8,852 nt of DNA from an uncultured Eubacteriales bacterium. Its GTDB lineage: Bacteria > Bacillota > Clostridia > Oscillospirales > Oscillospiraceae. The position numbers and the translations under genes were made by a program. Of the stretch, positions 6,759 to 8,852 are shown one piece after another. Numbering within the stretch: the stretch's first letter is position 1; each line of letters opens with the position of its first letter. The notes below the pieces were generated by a model that had not been told where the DNA came from, ran no database searches, and saw nothing but the letters and a program-made list of their open reading frames with translations. The stretch lies in assembly GCA_900554855.1 (NCBI GenBank), contig USIZ01000041.1, positions 1 through 8,852 of the forward strand. Direction: 5' to 3'.

Positions 6759-7334
6759 TTACAAATTTGTGCAGTTTGTGCCGGAATCGACCGCCCATGC
6801 GTGTCTCAGCATTTCCAGTTCATCCATGCGGATGCAGTTTGGAAAGCTGCCCTCGGACACGCCCTGTACGCAACGGTCATAGTCCATCCAGTCAACGCGC
6901 TCCACTTCCTCTTTTTGGAGCGTCAGCGCTTCCGGCTCCACATCCCGCCAGAGGGCGTAGACCCGGCTGACCTGATTGTCGTGGAAGGGTCTGCCGTGAA
7001 ACGCGGACTCATACTCAAACCGCCGTACGCCGCAGAGAATCAGCTCCTCTGGCCGGGCCTGAAGCCCCAGCTCCTCCCGCAGCTCCCGCAGGGCAGAGGG
7101 GATAAAGTCCGCTCCGGCGGGGATATGCCCGGCGGAAGAGATGTCATAGCAGCCGGGATAGGAGTCCTTTTCCATGCTGCGCTTTTGCAGCAGCACCTGC
7201 ACCTGTCCCTCTCTTCGGCGCAGCAGCCAGAGGTGAGCGGTGCGGTGGCGAATGCCCTCCCGATGGGCGGTCTCCCGGTCAATGACGGCACCGGTGGGGA
7301 TCCCGTTTTCATCTACAATATCCAGAAGTTCCAT
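6759..7334 (-). CDS. Nudix hydrolase with a variant Nudix box
   Basis: This 191-residue cytosolic Nudix-fold protein resembles the group containing YfcD and IPP-isomerase-like Nudix proteins (LLDIVDENG start, REGIRHRTAHLWLL, LLQKRSMEKDSYPGCYDISSAGHIPAG). The box runs G69-x5-A75-x7-R83-E84-L85-x-E87-E88-L-G90-L91. The metal-binding REL-x-EE core is intact, but the first conserved Glu is Ala75. Such enzymes usually hydrolyse nucleoside or other diphosphates linked to a second group; the substrate is not predictable here. ATG at 7334 is chosen because GGGAG lies six bases upstream and homologues begin MELLDIVDENG; a TTG nine codons earlier has no better support. A consensus extended -10 promoter lies at 7396-7404. 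It is divergent from the AbfD-like gene and lies 108 bases upstream of adaptor A. Confidence 0.92.
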   Translation of the reverse strand: MELLDIVDENGIPTGAVIDRETAHREGIRHRTAHLWLLRRREGQVQVLLQKRSMEKDSYPGCYDISSAGHIPAGADFIPSALRELREELGLQARPEELILCGVRRFEYESAFHGRPFHDNQVSRVYALWRDVEPEALTLQKEEVERVDWMDYDRCVQGVSEGSFPNCIRMDELEMLRHAWAVDSGTNCTNL

Positions 7335-7395
7335 AAATTTCTCCCACTTTCTGCAACTCAAAATATGAAAATCGATGAAAAAAGCTGATAATTGA

Positions 7396-7404
7396 ATTAT
7401 AGCA
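7396..7404 (-). promoter_or_regulatory. Extended -10 promoter of the Nudix gene
   Basis: Read on the minus strand, TGCTATAAT gives a perfect -10 (TATAAT, 7396-7401) with a TGn extension. The base run 17 bp upstream (TATTCA) is a poor -35. Transcription would start near 7389, about 55 bases before the ATG. A short inverted pair, TCTCT-G-AGAGA (7406-7416), lies in the spacer. Confidence 0.7.
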
Positions 7405-7427
7405 CTCTCTGAGAGAAATGAATAGTA

Positions 7428-7452
7428 AATTCTTCTGGAATTTCGAGAAATT
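7428..7452. promoter_or_regulatory. Two overlapping palindromes in the divergent control region
   Basis: AATTC-N5-GAATT (7428-7442) overlaps AATTTC-GA-GAAATT (7439-7452). The second resembles a CodY box (AATTTTCWGAAAATT) but is one base short. Both lie upstream of the Nudix -35 region and of the plus-strand promoter, where one regulator could act on either gene. A/T-rich sequence makes chance palindromes more likely. Confidence 0.35.
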
Positions 7453-7476
7453 AGACGAAATCCGCGAAAATCTGAA

Positions 7477-7505
7477 TTGATTTTTTACCATCCCTCTGGT
7501 AAACT
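7477..7505 (+). promoter_or_regulatory. Sigma-A promoter of the AbfD-like gene
   Basis: -35 TTGATT (7477-7482) and -10 TAAACT (7500-7505) are 17 bases apart, and TG at 7497-7498 gives an extended -10. Transcription would start near 7512, leaving a leader of about 90 bases before the ATG at 7601. Confidence 0.6.
7484..7503. promoter_or_regulatory. Operator-like palindrome overlapping the promoter
   Basis: TTTACCA (7484-7490) and TGGTAAA (7497-7503) form a perfect 7-bp inverted repeat with a 6-bp spacer. It fills most of the -35/-10 spacer and covers four bases of the -10. A bound repressor there would block polymerase. No regulator gene is in the window, and the motif matches no operator I can name with confidence. 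Confidence 0.55.
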
Positions 7506-7511
7506 GATTTT

Positions 7512-7575
7512 AGTTAGTAAAGCGTCACGGAGACAAACAGGATAACTTTTGCCCCCATGACGCACTTTTTTTGGG
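7512..7575 (+). promoter_or_regulatory. Structured leader with terminator-like hairpin (candidate attenuator)
   Basis: In the leader of the AbfD-like gene, GCGTCA (7522-7527) pairs exactly with TGACGC (7558-7563), and seven T's follow (7566-7572), resembling an intrinsic terminator. Two alternative pairings conflict with it: AGTTA (7512-7516) with TAACT (7543-7547), which crosses the hairpin like a pseudoknot, and CCCA (7554-7557) with TGGG (7572-7575). The stem is only 6 bp and the loop about 30 bases, so termination may be weak. It matches no riboswitch class I recognise. Confidence 0.4.
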
Positions 7576-7600
7576 AACAAAGGAAAGGATGGTAATACCA

Positions 7601-8852
7601 ATGGCTATCGAACGTACTTACGAAGCCGGCTGGCGTGTTGGCACCTATGAGGCCTATAAAGAGCGTCTGCTGAATATGAAGCCCAACGTGTATCTGCACG
7701 GCAAGAAGGTCGACCGCTCCAACGGCGTCGAGGGCGAGGGCCGCGATCTGGCTGACTGGATCGTCGGCGGCACCTATGTTATGGGCAAGTGCTATGAGAC
7801 CGCCAACGATCCCCGTTATGAGGACGTCTGCGTGGCTAAGAGCCATATCACCGGCCACTACATCAACCGCTCCACCCACATCCACCACTCCGTGGACGAC
7901 CTGCTGAAGAAGCAGCTGATGACCCGTCTGATCTGTCATCGTGTCGGCGGCTGCATGCAGCGCTGCATGGGCTCCGATGCTCTGAACGCGATCTTCTCCG
8001 TGGCCTATGACTGCGACAAGGCCTGCGGCACCCAGTATTTTGAGCGCCTGAACAAGTACATCGAGTACTGTCAGGAGAACGATCTGGTTTGCAACTGCGC
8101 CCAGACCGACGTGAAGGGTTCCCGTAACCCCAAGTACAAGCGCGCTCATATGCAGCCCGATCCCGATCAGTTCGTGCATGTCGTCGAGATGAACGTGGAC
8201 GGCATCGGCATTGACGGCAAGCTCTGCAAGGGCATCATTGTCCGCGGCGCCAAGATCTGCAACTCCAATGCGCCCTATGTGGACGAGATCATCGTCAACC
8301 CCACCAAGTTCATGAGCCCCGATGACTCTGACTACGCTGTTGCTTTCGCTCTGCCTGCCGATTGGCCCGGACTGAAGCTGATGGCTCTGCCCGGTCAGCA
8401 CCATAAGCGTAAGCACATCGACGCTCCCTGGGCTCACATCGGCGATGTGGAGTCCCTGACTGTGTTTGATGACGTGTTCGTGCCCTATGACCGCGTGTTT
8501 ATGTGCGGCCGCGACAACGAGGGCGTCTGCCGCTATGCCGGCTATCTGGCCCTGATGTTTGCCCATTATCATCGTCACTCTTACACCGGCTGCAAGACCG
8601 CTGTCTCCGAGGTCATTGCCTCCCAGGCCGCTCTGGTCGCCGATGTCAACGACATTGCCCGCGAGTCCCATGTCCGCTCCAAGCTGTGCGACATCATCCA
8701 GACCGCCGAGCTGGTGTTCGCTGCCGGTCAGCAGTCCGCTTATCGTGCTGTTCAGTTCCCCTCCGGCCAGTGGGTGCCCGATGAGATCCTGACCAATGCC
8801 GGCCGTCGTCTGGCTGGTCACAACATCTACCATGAGTATGAGATCCTCGCTG
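7601..8852 (+). CDS. 4-hydroxybutyryl-CoA dehydratase (AbfD)-family flavoprotein, 3' end cut by window
   Basis: The family uses FAD and a [4Fe-4S] cluster to dehydrate 4-hydroxybutyryl-CoA to crotonyl-CoA and to isomerise vinylacetyl-CoA. In databases it is often named for the related 4-hydroxyphenylacetate 3-hydroxylase fold. The 417 codons present include counterparts of the Clostridium aminobutyricum residues as I recall them: cluster ligands Cys118 and Cys122 (GGCMQRC), His324 and Cys331 (HRHSYTGC), and catalytic-region Glu284, Tyr328 and Lys332. The HQTG loop is replaced by CNSN (220-223), so Ser222 stands where Thr190 is usual. About 70-80 C-terminal residues, including the Glu455 equivalent, lie beyond the window. 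There are sixteen Cys. ATG at 7601 is preferred on homology; an in-frame ATG at 7589 is possible, as AAAGGA (7584-7589) is 11 bases from 7601. Family is sure; the exact substrate is not. Confidence 0.88.
   Translation, partial: MAIERTYEAGWRVGTYEAYKERLLNMKPNVYLHGKKVDRSNGVEGEGRDLADWIVGGTYVMGKCYETANDPRYEDVCVAKSHITGHYINRSTHIHHSVDDLLKKQLMTRLICHRVGGCMQRCMGSDALNAIFSVAYDCDKACGTQYFERLNKYIEYCQENDLVCNCAQTDVKGSRNPKYKRAHMQPDPDQFVHVVEMNVDGIGIDGKLCKGIIVRGAKICNSNAPYVDEIIVNPTKFMSPDDSDYAVAFALPADWPGLKLMALPGQHHKRKHIDAPWAHIGDVESLTVFDDVFVPYDRVFMCGRDNEGVCRYAGYLALMFAHYHRHSYTGCKTAVSEVIASQAALVADVNDIARESHVRSKLCDIIQTAELVFAAGQQSAYRAVQFPSGQWVPDEILTNAGRRLAGHNIYHEYEILA

Noticed and set aside
6762..6770. Palindrome around ACAAATTTGT at the Nudix stop codon
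   Set aside because: It lies within the last codons and stop of the Nudix gene and has no T tract, so it is probably a coincidence of A/T-rich sequence.
7514..8833. A 439-codon minus-strand open frame covering the right end
   Set aside because: It is the antisense shadow of the AbfD-like gene, whose plus-strand frame carries the cluster-ligand motifs. The shadow is rich in Val, Gly, His and Ala without any recognisable domain.

Overview
The window looks like chromosomal DNA from an anaerobic, GC-rich gut Clostridia, probably Oscillospiraceae (Flavonifractor / Intestinimonas / Lawsonibacter-like). This rests on recognising protein families, not on a search. Pointers are an ATP-type phosphofructokinase, a DUF6465-like Lys/Ala-rich protein, a Gram-positive-style MacB/YknXYZ-type ABC exporter with membrane-anchored adaptors, consensus sigma-A promoters with AGGAGG-type ribosome sites, and an oxygen-sensitive [4Fe-4S]-flavin enzyme of the 4-hydroxybutyryl-CoA dehydratase family. 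No tRNA, rRNA, CRISPR array or mobile element was seen.

Layout. (1) 36-1571, minus strand: pfkA with a well-formed promoter (TTGAAT-17-TAGAAT), followed by a small DUF6465-like gene. An 8-bp tandem repeat (TGATACAG x3) lies between them. (2) 1626-6706, minus strand: a tight four-gene exporter operon. Transcription starts at an extended -10 near 6698-6706 and ends at a strong hairpin at 1626-1648. Gene order in transcription is adaptor A, ATPase, adaptor B, permease. Adaptor A's stop abuts the ATPase ribosome site, the ATPase and adaptor B overlap by ATGA, and the permease follows adaptor B by 16 nt. (3) 6759-7404, minus strand: a Nudix hydrolase with its own extended -10 promoter. (4) 7335-7600: a divergent control region dense in inverted repeats. 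(5) 7601 to the right edge, plus strand: an AbfD-like dehydratase gene cut by the window end, preceded by a leader with a hairpin plus T7 tract.

How the genes work together. The exporter genes form one machine: an ATPase and a permease with a large outer domain, plus two non-identical adaptors. Adaptor B carries about 165 extra residues where the tip of its coiled-coil hairpin should be, and adaptor A ends in a Met/Asp/Gly-rich acidic tail. Pfk is the committed step of glycolysis. The AbfD-like enzyme fits fermentative acyl-CoA metabolism; 4-hydroxybutyryl-CoA dehydratase feeds crotonyl-CoA to butyrate in such bacteria, but this copy's substrate is not established.

The points most worth a second look are the adaptor B insert, the two-adaptor operon, and the leader and operator-like palindrome in front of the AbfD-like gene. 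All remaining long open frames are antisense or out-of-frame shadows of these genes.
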